Positions 42,611 through 50,710 of a stretch of DNA of 64,000 bases are shown in pieces (position 1 is the stretch's first letter; the number at the start of each line of letters is the position of its first letter). Position numbers and translations under genes: made by a program. Source of the stretch: Putridiphycobacter sp045107045 (GTDB lineage: Bacteria; Bacteroidota; Bacteroidia; Flavobacteriales_D; Crocinitomicaceae). Under the pieces are notes generated by a model. It had not been told where the DNA came from and ran no database searches. It saw only the letters and a list, made by a program, of their open reading frames with translations. The stretch is taken from positions 73,460 to 137,459 of the forward strand of contig JBGCFR010000030.1 of the NCBI GenBank assembly GCA_045107045.1, written 5' to 3'.

Positions 42611-42670
42611 GGATTGTCGGATTTTAAAATTTTAATCGTTAATTTTTAATCTGACAATCCTTTTTTCTTT
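42611..42670 (+). terminator. Plus-strand Rho-independent terminator facing recQ
   Basis: GGATTGTCGGATT and AATCTGACAATCC form a 12-pair stem with one mismatch and an AT-rich loop, followed on the plus strand by TTTTTTCTTT. On the minus strand there is no U-run after the stem, so it is not an obvious recQ terminator. It points to transcription from left to right across 42.3-42.6 kb, where no convincing gene is found. Confidence 0.75.
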
Positions 42671-44864
42671 AGTTTGCCATTTCACTCATAAACTTAATAC
42701 GCATTAGTCTCAACTGGTCTTCGTCGTAATCACCGTCAAATTCGTCATACGCATCCGTCAGGGCATCTGTTTCGGCTTCTTTAAAATAGTCATAAATTTC
42801 TTCCTGCTCTTCCTCATCCATTAAATCATTGATATAGTAATCAATATTTATTTTTGTCCCAGAGGCCACTATGGCTTCAATTTCGTTTATAATCTCATCT
42901 ATTTCTTTTCCATGAGAAGATGCAATGGCATCCAATGGCATTTTTATGTCTACATTTTTAATAATGTGGACTTTTAATCCAGATTTATTAATCAATGATT
43001 TGACAACAAAATCTTGAGGCCTATCAATGTCGTTTTCTTCAACATAGTCATTGATTAATTCCAAAAATGGCTTACCGTAACGGGATGCTTTTCCCAAGCC
43101 AACCCCAACAATATTCGATAACTCTTCCTTGGTGATTGGATATTGAGTTGCCATGTCCTGCAATGATGGTTCTTGGAAAATAACGAATGGGGGGATATTT
43201 TTTTGCTTCGAAATTTTTTTTCTTAAATCAACAAGCATCTGATATAGTTTTTCATCAGCGACCATTTGGCCGCCTGCTTTTGTTGAGGCTATATAGTCAT
43301 CTGTTTCTTCCCCAGTATAGTTGTGTTCTTTTAATAATGTAAAGGAAACCGGGTTTGCTATAAAATCTTCTCCTTTTTCTGTAAGTTTTAATGTGCCGTA
43401 ACTTTCTATTTCTTTTGTTAAAAGATTAGAAACTAAACATTGACGCGACACTGCATTCCAAAAAACAATATCGTGTTGACTTCCTTTTCCAAAGAGTGGT
43501 AGTAAATTATGTTTGTAGGCCATTATATCAGAGGCTTCTATTCCTGAAAGGAAATTACAAACGTATTTCGCCTTTTGCATTTCGTTTAGAGCTTTTACTG
43601 CCTCTAAAAACATTTTAACTTGATCTTTTCCTTCAAATTGTTCTCTTGGGTTTTTACAATTATCGCAATGTTTATCACATTTAGATTCAGGAAATTCTTC
43701 TCCAAAATAATGCAAAATATATTTTCTTCTGCATACTGAAGTTTCAGCATATGACACTATTTCGTGAAGTAGTTGTTTTCCAATTTCCTGTTCGGCAATT
43801 GGTTTTCCATGCAGAAATTTCTCTAACTTCTCAATGTCTTTATAACTGTAAAAAGTTAAGCAATGTCCTTCGCCTCCATCTCTTCCTGCTCTACCAGTTT
43901 CCTGGTAATAGCTTTCTAAACTTTTAGGAATGTCATGGTGGATAACAAACCTTACATCAGGTTTGTCTATACCCATTCCAAAAGCAATGGTGGCTACAAT
44001 AACATCAACATCTTCCATTAAGAACATGTCTTGATGCTTGGCTCGAGATCCTGCGTCTAGACCAGCATGGTAAGGTAAAGCATTAATGCCATTCACCTGA
44101 AGTATCTCAGCAATTTCTTCAACTTTTTTTCTACTTAGGCAGTATATAATCCCTGATTGATTTGGTTTAGTTTTTATAAATTGAATAATTCTTTTTTCAA
44201 CATCAACTTTCGGAAGTACTTCATAAAACAAATTATCTCTATTAAAAGATGCCTTAAAAATTGTGGCGTCCAGCATATTCAAGTTCTTTTGAATATCGTA
44301 TTGGACTTTTGGGGTAGCGGTTGCTGTTAATGCTATAATTGGCACATTACTAATTGCAGAGAATATTTCTCTCAATCTCCTGTATTCAGGTCTAAAGTCA
44401 TGCCCCCATTCAGAAATACAATGGGCTTCATCAATAGCAAAAAATGAAATTTCAACAGACGTTAAAAAATCAATATTCTCTTGCTTTGTAAGTGATTCAG
44501 GTGCTACATATAAAAGTTTAGTTTTACCTGCACTAACATCCTCTTTTACTTTTTTTATCTCAGTTTTATTCAAGGAAGAATTTAAAAAATGGGCTACATC
44601 ATCAGTTTCGCTAACATTCCTTATCGCATCAACCTGATTTTTCATTAATGCAATTAGAGGTGATACAATGATTGCTGTTCCATTTGACATCAATGCTGGC
44701 AGCTGATAGCACATTGACTTACCTCCGCCTGTTGGCATAATGACAAATGTATTTTTTCCAGAGAGTACGTTAATGATGATTTGGTCCTGAAAACCTTTAA
44801 AACCATCAAATCCAAAATATTTTTTTAACGACTCATTTAATTCTGTTGTCGAAACTAATTCCAT
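42669..44864 (-). CDS. recQ: ATP-dependent DNA helicase RecQ
   Basis: A 3'-5' helicase for recombination repair. The 731-residue protein has the helicase core (Walker A MPTGGGKSMCYQLPALM, DEAH box FFAIDEAHCISEWGHDFRPEY, motif III ALTATAT, motif V/VI ATIAFGMGIDKPDVRFVIHHDIPKS and YYQETGRAGRDG), the zinc site (CRRKYILHYFGE, CDKHCDNC), a winged helix, an HRDC domain (LYQMLVDLRKKISKQKNIPPFVIF) and an extra acidic C-terminal helical tail of about 120 residues, longer than E. coli RecQ (610). A single gene, read toward the region at 42.3-42.7 kb. Confidence 0.96.
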   Translation of the reverse strand: MELVSTTELNESLKKYFGFDGFKGFQDQIIINVLSGKNTFVIMPTGGGKSMCYQLPALMSNGTAIIVSPLIALMKNQVDAIRNVSETDDVAHFLNSSLNKTEIKKVKEDVSAGKTKLLYVAPESLTKQENIDFLTSVEISFFAIDEAHCISEWGHDFRPEYRRLREIFSAISNVPIIALTATATPKVQYDIQKNLNMLDATIFKASFNRDNLFYEVLPKVDVEKRIIQFIKTKPNQSGIIYCLSRKKVEEIAEILQVNGINALPYHAGLDAGSRAKHQDMFLMEDVDVIVATIAFGMGIDKPDVRFVIHHDIPKSLESYYQETGRAGRDGGEGHCLTFYSYKDIEKLEKFLHGKPIAEQEIGKQLLHEIVSYAETSVCRRKYILHYFGEEFPESKCDKHCDNCKNPREQFEGKDQVKMFLEAVKALNEMQKAKYVCNFLSGIEASDIMAYKHNLLPLFGKGSQHDIVFWNAVSRQCLVSNLLTKEIESYGTLKLTEKGEDFIANPVSFTLLKEHNYTGEETDDYIASTKAGGQMVADEKLYQMLVDLRKKISKQKNIPPFVIFQEPSLQDMATQYPITKEELSNIVGVGLGKASRYGKPFLELINDYVEENDIDRPQDFVVKSLINKSGLKVHIIKNVDIKMPLDAIASSHGKEIDEIINEIEAIVASGTKINIDYYINDLMDEEEQEEIYDYFKEAETDALTDAYDEFDGDYDEDQLRLMRIKFMSEMAN

Positions 44865-45000
44865 TTAATTCTTTAATCAATTATTTTTTCATAGAAATTT
44901 TCAACAGAAGCTTTCTGTCGAATTATGTATAAAGATAATGATATCATTTTAAGAATTTGTCGTGACTTTAAAAAAAATGTTAACGAAGTGTTAAACTTTT

Positions 45001-45029
45001 TTGAGTTCTATATTTGAGTTCTATATTTG
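45001..45029 (+). promoter_or_regulatory. Tandem 13-base repeat duplicating the -7 box of the DUF1573 promoter
   Basis: TTGAGTTCTATAT occurs twice in a row (45001-45013, 45014-45026), followed by a partial third TTGA. Each copy creates a TATATTTG -7 box (45009-45016 and 45022-45029). The second is 18 bases after a TTG at 45001-45003, a good -33/-7 pair, with a leader of about 19 bases to the ATG at 45055. Confidence 0.6.
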
Positions 45030-45054
45030 AACCATCAATCAAAAAAAAAATAAC

Positions 45055-45516
45055 ATGAAAAAAGTATTCTTATCTTTATTATTAGCAACAGCTGCAATAG
45101 TTGGAGTAAACACGTCTTTAATGGCGCAAGAAGTAAAAACTGACCAAGTAATGGATGGTGCATCAATTAGTGTAGATAAAGATGTCCATGATTATGGAAA
45201 AATCGAAAATGGGGCAAATGGTGTTTGTGTATTTACAATTACTAATACAGGTAATGCACCACTGATTATTTCATCATGTAAAGGATCTTGTGGCTGTACA
45301 GTGCCAACTTGGCCAAAAGAGCCAATTGCACCAGGTTCTACAGCTGAAATTTCTGTAAAATACGATACTAAAAGAACTGGTCCAATTAATAAAACGGTAA
45401 CTATTTCTTCAAACGCTGTAAATAAAGCACGGATGGTTGTGAGAATTAAAGGAGAAGTAAAAATCAAGCCTTCAGGTTCAGCGCCAGTAAATTCAGGCGG
45501 TCCAGCCAATGGATAA
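45055..45516 (+). CDS. DUF1573 exported protein
   Basis: A 153-residue protein with a signal peptide (KVFLSLLLATAAIVGVNTSLMAQ) and one DUF1573 immunoglobulin-like domain: DVHDYGKIENGANGVCVFTITNTGNAPLIISSCKGSCGCTVPTWPKEPIAPG, then EISVKYDTKRTGPINKTVTISSNA. The SCGCT motif with paired cysteines is typical. Function of the family is unknown; it is abundant in Bacteroidota exported proteins. A Gly/Pro/Ser-rich tail follows. Nine bases before a second DUF1573 gene, with a duplicated promoter upstream suggesting high expression. Confidence 0.9.
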   Translation: MKKVFLSLLLATAAIVGVNTSLMAQEVKTDQVMDGASISVDKDVHDYGKIENGANGVCVFTITNTGNAPLIISSCKGSCGCTVPTWPKEPIAPGSTAEISVKYDTKRTGPINKTVTISSNAVNKARMVVRIKGEVKIKPSGSAPVNSGGPANG

Positions 45517-45525
45517 AAAAAATAA

Positions 45526-45906
45526 ATGAAGCTATTTTTAGCGCTCATAATAATGTTTAGTGCCGCATCACCTTTAAAGGATGGTGCGGCGCTTTTATTT
45601 TCGAAAAAGTCATTTACTTTTGATGATACGGAAGAGGGGGTGCTTTTAAAGCATAAATTCGCTTTTAAAAATAATGGGAACGAACCATTAATTATTGATA
45701 CGTATAAGGTGTCTTGTTCTTGTACAAAGCTTATTTTTCCAAAAGAACCTATTTTACCTGGACAAGAAAGTGACATGACCGTTCTTTTTGATACCAATAA
45801 AAAATATGGCTACCAAAATAGAATTATTGAAGTATTTTCTAATGCATCAAAAAAGCCGATTAAAATTAGAATTAAGGTTAATGTAATTCCTAAAGGGTAT
45901 CATTAA
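45526..45906 (+). CDS. Second DUF1573 exported protein
   Basis: A 126-residue paralogue of its upstream neighbour with a weaker signal peptide (LFLALIIMFSAASPLKDGAA) and one DUF1573 domain: KSFTFDDTEEGVLLKHKFAFKNNGNEPLIIDTYKVSCSCTKLIFPKEPILPGQ. The motif here is SCSCT instead of SCGCT. The order of tandem copies suggests duplication. The stop shares four bases with the facing folP stop. Confidence 0.87.
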   Translation: MKLFLALIIMFSAASPLKDGAALLFSKKSFTFDDTEEGVLLKHKFAFKNNGNEPLIIDTYKVSCSCTKLIFPKEPILPGQESDMTVLFDTNKKYGYQNRIIEVFSNASKKPIKIRIKVNVIPKGYH

Positions 45907-46757
45907 AGATTGTTTATTTTTTTGAATATCGCAATAGTTTCAGATGCTTCTTTTACATCATGAACTCTTATTATTTTCGCACCATTTAATAAACAAACAC
46001 TATTAAGTGAGGTGGTGGCATTTAAAGATTCTTCTGGCTTGATATTGAGTGTTTTGTAAATTAGTGATTTTCGACTAATACCAATTAGAATTGGATGATT
46101 AAGTATTTGAAGCGATTTTAGTTCTTTTATTATTTTAAAATTTTGATCAATTGTCTTGCTGAAACCAATTCCAGGATCAAGAATAATGTCTTTCAAGCCA
46201 GATGATTTCGCCAATTTAATTTGATTAGAAAAAAAAGAAATAATATCACCAATAAGTGAACCGTATGTGGTTTCTTTTTGCATACTTTGAGGTGTGCCTT
46301 TCATGTGCATCATGATGTAAGGTGTTTTTTCCCTTGCTGCTAATTGATATATGCTTTGATTGTTATAACCACCAGTAATGTCATTTATAATATCCGCACC
46401 TGACTGGATAGCTGCATTGGCAACCCTAGTTCTAAAAGTATCAATTGAAATGAGTTGATTCGGAAAGTTCAATTTGATGCCTTCAATAATTGGCAATACT
46501 CTGCTCATTTCTTCATCAATACTGATGTTTTCAGCATTTGGTCTTGAAGAATACCCGCCAATGTCTAATATTTCTACTCCGTCATTGATCATTTTGCTTG
46601 CTATTTCAATAGCAGATGAAACTTTTTGCTGCCTACTTTTGGCATAAAAACTGTCAGGCGTAGCGTTAATTATACCCATAACAACAGGATGTTTATAAAC
46701 TCTTAAATTCCCCTTTATATTGAGACTTAAATTTGCACTAAAATTAGTATCTTTCAC
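45903..46757 (-). CDS. folP: Dihydropteroate synthase
   Basis: Condenses p-aminobenzoate with hydroxymethyldihydropterin diphosphate in folate synthesis; the target of sulfonamides. The 284-residue protein has VMGIINATPDSFYAKSR (diphosphate loop), GVEILDIGGYSSRPNA, ISIDTFRTRVANAAIQSGADIINDITGG, MHMKGTPQSMQ, DPGIGFSKTIDQNFK, GISRKSLIYK and the C-terminal IIRVHDVKEASE. It starts with GTG at 46757; an ATG-like alternative is not apparent. Divergent from DUF1599 with a 26-base gap. Confidence 0.96.
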   Translation of the reverse strand: MKDTNFSANLSLNIKGNLRVYKHPVVMGIINATPDSFYAKSRQQKVSSAIEIASKMINDGVEILDIGGYSSRPNAENISIDEEMSRVLPIIEGIKLNFPNQLISIDTFRTRVANAAIQSGADIINDITGGYNNQSIYQLAAREKTPYIMMHMKGTPQSMQKETTYGSLIGDIISFFSNQIKLAKSSGLKDIILDPGIGFSKTIDQNFKIIKELKSLQILNHPILIGISRKSLIYKTLNIKPEESLNATTSLNSVCLLNGAKIIRVHDVKEASETIAIFKKINNL

Positions 46758-46783
46758 AGCTGAAAATATGCTTAAATAATAAA

Positions 46784-47329
46784 ATGTCTAAAACTACTGA
46801 CCAATATAAAAAAGTTATTGAATCTTGTCGTGAAATATTCACTAAAAAAGCACATGATTATGGCACCTCTTGGCGAATACTTAGAGTGAGTTCATTGACT
46901 GATCAAATACTCATCAAAGCGCAAAGAATAAGGACAATTCAAGAAACAGGGGTTAATAAGGTGGGGGAAGATGTTGGTGGAGAGTTTATTGCTATAGTGA
47001 ATTATTGTGCAATAGGTTTAATTCAATTATCACTAGGGAATTCAAAATCTGAAATTTCTGTTGTTGATGCCATTAATTTGTATGATGATAAAACAGCACA
47101 GGCATTCGATCTTATGCTGAATAAGAATCATGATTATGGAGAGGCTTGGCGAGATATGAGGATTTCATCATTAACAGATATGATTATGATGAAGATAATG
47201 AGAACAAAACAAATAGAAGATAATGATGGTGCTACTATTATTTCTGAAGGTGTAGATGCCAATTATCTAGATATGTTGAATTACGCTGTTTTTGCGTTAA
47301 TTAAAATGAGTGAGAATAACAATAATTAA
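46784..47329 (+). CDS. DUF1599 protein with tandem domain duplication
   Basis: A 181-residue protein made of two similar halves. Each contains the pattern HDYG-x-x-W-R-x-x-R-[VI]-S-S-L-T-D followed by a helix: KKAHDYGTSWRILRVSSLTD (residues about 21-40) and NKNHDYGEAWRDMRISSLTD (about 108-127). The family is named nucleotide-modification-associated domain 1 in databases, from its genomic company with base-modification genes; its activity is not known. It starts the row DUF1599, DoxX-like, tpiA, prmA, which I recall as a common Bacteroidota order. Confidence 0.88.
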   Translation: MSKTTDQYKKVIESCREIFTKKAHDYGTSWRILRVSSLTDQILIKAQRIRTIQETGVNKVGEDVGGEFIAIVNYCAIGLIQLSLGNSKSEISVVDAINLYDDKTAQAFDLMLNKNHDYGEAWRDMRISSLTDMIMMKIMRTKQIEDNDGATIISEGVDANYLDMLNYAVFALIKMSENNNN

Positions 47330-47334
47330 TTATT

Positions 47335-49113
47335 ATGACAATGCGATTAAGAGAAAATAAAATTGAAATTCAGGGAAGGTCATTATTGCTTAATATCTTA
47401 GCTGTTATTCTGAATATTTTAGGGGTATTTTTTATAGCGAAGGGTTTTCATATTAGTGCAGGAGATAGTGCGTTAGCCTTTAAGTTAATTGGTTTTGTTT
47501 TATTGGTTGGTGGAGTTATTGGATTGATAGCTTTAAAAGGAATGTACATGTTTTCTTATGTGGCCAGGGCATTTGTTGGAGGGTTATTTATAGTGTCAGG
47601 TTTAGTTAAAGCAAATGACCCATGGGGTTTCGCTTTTAAATTGGAAGAATATTTCTCTCCAATGGGGTTGGCATACGATTTTCCTTTTTTTGAATCTTTT
47701 AGCCCTTGGGTTTTAGAAATTTCAATACTGGTTTGCATTGCAGAAATTGTTCTTGGAATTGCCGTTATCGTTGGTGCCAAGATAAAATTAACATCATGGC
47801 TCTTAGTTTTTATGATGATATTTTTCACATGGCTTACTTACTACACTTTTTCTTGTGTAGAAACAAATGAATTACTTCGAGAAGCTGGCAAGTTAGCTGA
47901 AAGAGATTGTGTGACAGATTGCGGTTGCTTTGGTGATGCTTTGAAAGGGTCAGTCGGACGTTCACTTACGCCGTATGAGTCTTTCTGGAAAGATATCGTG
48001 TTGTTTTATTTTGTCATTATTATATTTTTCAATCAAAGAAAAATAGAAATCAATACTTATAAAGAGAATTGGGTAATGGGTTTATCTGGACTATTAGTAG
48101 TTGTTTTCTTTTCTTGGGTATTTGGGTGGTACTTTCCTATTCTCTTTTATATTTTAACACTTTTAGGTGCGCATATTTTTGGGAATATGAATTTAGGAAA
48201 TTTGAAAAAACCTTGGAAAATGGCACTTTTTGTGAGTTTTATTTCGCTTCTTTTTTCTTTATACACAACTAATTATCTGCCAGTAAAAGATTATAGAGCA
48301 TATGCTATTGGCAATAATATTCAAAATGAAATGGATAAAGGTGAAGCAGAAGTTGTGGAGTATCAATTAATCTATAAGAATAAAAGTACTGGAGCAGAAC
48401 AATTTTTTGATGTTGGAGAATATAGCGTCTACGGCGATACAGAAGTCTGGGAATATCTAGATAGAAAGGAAACCTTAATCAAAGCTGGAGTTGATGCTCC
48501 AATTACAGATTTTGTTTTGGCAACAGATTATTCGAAATTATCGAATATGGAAAAAGAAAACCCAATACTTGACTCTATTATTCAAGAAGAGTTTGAAGGT
48601 TATTATGAATCTAAAATTATTGTTAATTCTGGGCTTGGAATTGACACAATTAGTGAATATGAATATGTTCCGTATTTAGTTGACACTTCAAAGAATGAGG
48701 ATACAATATTTTTTGAAAAAAGTGATCAGTTTTATGGTTTGTTAGACCCGTCAGCACCATATAGCGTAGATATGACTCAGTATATTTTAAGTCTAGAAAA
48801 AGTCATTATAGTAACCATCAGAGATATTACTTCATATAACTCAGGTGCAATTGATGATTTAAAAAAGGTTTATAATCAATCGAAAGAAAATGGAATTCCA
48901 TTTTACATTTTAACACCTGCAACTGATAGTCAAATGAATGACTTTAGAACAAGTACCGGATTAACTGCACCATATTTAGCAATTGATGGTACAGAAATAA
49001 AAATTATTGTGCGTTCTAATCCTGGCTTAGTTTTATTAAAGAAGGGAACCATTATTGAGAAATGGGGAAGTAGAAGCATTCCTAGTTATAATACATTAGG
49101 TGAAAATTTTTAA
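47335..49113 (+). CDS. BT_3928-type membrane protein with DoxX-like N-terminal half
   Basis: A 592-residue inner-membrane protein. Helices at about 20-40, 50-75 and 76-240 form a DoxX/MauE-like bundle (AFVGGLFIVSGLVKANDPWGFAFKLEEYF, then a CVTDCGCFGD motif with three cysteines). Two or three more helices follow to residue 325. The C-terminal about 265 residues are extracytoplasmic, with a thioredoxin-like look (VIIVTIRDITSYNSGAID, PFYILTPATDSQMNDF) but no CxxC. DoxX/MauE proteins are tied to quinone or thiol chemistry; the role is unknown. Five bases after DUF1599 and nine before tpiA. Confidence 0.83.
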   Translation: MTMRLRENKIEIQGRSLLLNILAVILNILGVFFIAKGFHISAGDSALAFKLIGFVLLVGGVIGLIALKGMYMFSYVARAFVGGLFIVSGLVKANDPWGFAFKLEEYFSPMGLAYDFPFFESFSPWVLEISILVCIAEIVLGIAVIVGAKIKLTSWLLVFMMIFFTWLTYYTFSCVETNELLREAGKLAERDCVTDCGCFGDALKGSVGRSLTPYESFWKDIVLFYFVIIIFFNQRKIEINTYKENWVMGLSGLLVVVFFSWVFGWYFPILFYILTLLGAHIFGNMNLGNLKKPWKMALFVSFISLLFSLYTTNYLPVKDYRAYAIGNNIQNEMDKGEAEVVEYQLIYKNKSTGAEQFFDVGEYSVYGDTEVWEYLDRKETLIKAGVDAPITDFVLATDYSKLSNMEKENPILDSIIQEEFEGYYESKIIVNSGLGIDTISEYEYVPYLVDTSKNEDTIFFEKSDQFYGLLDPSAPYSVDMTQYILSLEKVIIVTIRDITSYNSGAIDDLKKVYNQSKENGIPFYILTPATDSQMNDFRTSTGLTAPYLAIDGTEIKIIVRSNPGLVLLKKGTIIEKWGSRSIPSYNTLGENF

Positions 49114-49122
49114 AATTTTAAG

Positions 49123-49881
49123 ATGAAAAAATATATTATTGGTAATTGGAAAATGAATTTAGACTATGTTGAAGCAAAGTCGTTAATTCAAGATATTGCC
49201 AAAGAGAAAGATAATTTCAACCTTGACGCAGAAATAGTAGTGTGCCCTCCAATGCCTTATTTAAGCGTTTTTCATGAATTACTTAAAGATAATGAATGGA
49301 TAAAGCTCGGGTCTCAAAATATGTATAATGATAATTCTGGTGCATTTACAGGCGAAACTTCACCAACTCAATTAAAAAGTATAGGTGTTAATTACGTGTT
49401 GATTGGGCATTCGGAAAGACGTAAACTTTTTGCAGAGGATAATAAAATATTAGGATTAAAGGTAAAGGCAGCTCTAGCGTCTGGCATAGTACCTGTTTTT
49501 TGCTGCGGAGAAAATTTGCAAGTAAGGAAAAGTAATGTTTTCAAGGAGTTTATCATGAAACAAATTGAAGACGTAATATTTGAAATGAGCGCACAAGAAG
49601 TAGAAAGAATAATAATTGCGTATGAACCAATTTGGGCTATAGGAACAGGGCAAACGGCTACCGCTATCCAGGCGCAAGAAATCCATGAATTGATTAGGTT
49701 AAGGTTGGGGAAGCAATTTGGTGAAAAAACCGCAGCTGCAGTCCCTATTATTTATGGCGGAAGCGTTAAGCCTGAAAATGCGGCTGAATTATTTGAACAA
49801 AATGATATTAATGGTGCTTTAATTGGCGGGGCTTCACTAAAAGCAGATAGTTTTAGTCAAATTAGTAGCGCTAAAACATGA
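49123..49881 (+). CDS. tpiA: Triosephosphate isomerase
   Basis: Interconverts dihydroxyacetone phosphate and glyceraldehyde-3-phosphate in glycolysis and gluconeogenesis. The 252-residue barrel has the substrate Lys in IIGNWKMNLD, the electrophile His in VLIGHSERRKLFAEDN, the catalytic Glu in IAYEPIWAIGTGQTAT, and the phosphate loop in YGGSVKPENAAELF with GALIGGASLK. Length is normal. Its stop overlaps the prmA ATG by four bases, and it is in an operon with a membrane protein and DUF1599. Confidence 0.97.
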   Translation: MKKYIIGNWKMNLDYVEAKSLIQDIAKEKDNFNLDAEIVVCPPMPYLSVFHELLKDNEWIKLGSQNMYNDNSGAFTGETSPTQLKSIGVNYVLIGHSERRKLFAEDNKILGLKVKAALASGIVPVFCCGENLQVRKSNVFKEFIMKQIEDVIFEMSAQEVERIIIAYEPIWAIGTGQTATAIQAQEIHELIRLRLGKQFGEKTAAAVPIIYGGSVKPENAAELFEQNDINGALIGGASLKADSFSQISSAKT

Positions 49882-50705
49882 ATTATTACGAGGTAAAAAT
49901 AGAATTTAATCAAATTGATCCATGGAGAGAAATAATTATCTCCATGCTAGCTGAAAAAGGTGCGGAAAGCTTTACAGAATCAAAAACAGGCTGTCAAGCT
50001 TATTTTCCTGAGAATACGTTTACAACTATTGAAGCATTGGAGTTGGATCGTTATAAAGAATCAATCAATTCTGTATCATCCGAGTTGATTAAAGACCAAA
50101 ACTGGAATGCAGAATGGGAGTCTAATTTTGAACCAGTTTTTGTTGGCGATAAGTTGGCTATTTTAGCCCCTTTTCATAAAAGCGATACTAAGCATAAAAT
50201 AAAAGTAATAATCCAACCTCAAATGTCATTCGGGACCGGCCATCATCAAACAACATGGCTCATGTCTATGTGCATAATGTCGTTAGAAATTACTAATAAG
50301 ATAGTCTTAGATATGGGCACTGGAACAGGTGTTTTGGCTATTCTAGCAGAAAAATTAGGAGCAAAAGAAGTCTTTGCTCCAGATATTGATAAATGGGCAT
50401 ATCAGAATTCAATTGACAACTGTCAATTGAATGATTGTAAGAATATTGAGCTTGCTCTTGGTGGGGTTGAACTGCTTGGAGGCAGAAAATTTGATGTCAT
50501 TATAGCAAATATCAATAAAAACATTTTGACTCAGCAGTTTGAAAGTTATAAAGCTGTATCTAATGAGGGGACTATTTTATTAATAAGTGGCTTTTTTGCG
50601 ACTGATATTGATGAATTGCGGAATACTGCTGAAAATTCTGGCTTCATTTTTGAAAATAGTTATAGTAAAGACGAATGGGCTTTAATTGAATTTCATAAAC
50701 ATTAA
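49878..50705 (+). CDS. prmA: Ribosomal protein L11 methyltransferase
   Basis: Trimethylates ribosomal protein L11 with S-adenosylmethionine. The 275-residue protein has a small N-terminal domain (MNYYEVKIEFNQIDPWREII) and a SAM domain with MSFGTGHHQTTWLMSM, VLDMGTGTGVLAILAEKLGA, and the NIN-type motif DVIIANINKNILTQQ. All are characteristic of PrmA. It is five bases upstream of the large exported protein gene, so that gene may be transcribed with it. Confidence 0.96.
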   Translation: MNYYEVKIEFNQIDPWREIIISMLAEKGAESFTESKTGCQAYFPENTFTTIEALELDRYKESINSVSSELIKDQNWNAEWESNFEPVFVGDKLAILAPFHKSDTKHKIKVIIQPQMSFGTGHHQTTWLMSMCIMSLEITNKIVLDMGTGTGVLAILAEKLGAKEVFAPDIDKWAYQNSIDNCQLNDCKNIELALGGVELLGGRKFDVIIANINKNILTQQFESYKAVSNEGTILLISGFFATDIDELRNTAENSGFIFENSYSKDEWALIEFHKH

Positions 50706-50710
50706 CTAAA

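Noticed and set aside
45192..45797. Open frame of 201 codons on the minus strand across both DUF1573 genes
   Set aside because: It is antisense to two clear signal-peptide-bearing DUF1573 genes. Its sequence has no family features, and the openness follows from the codon use of the plus-strand genes.
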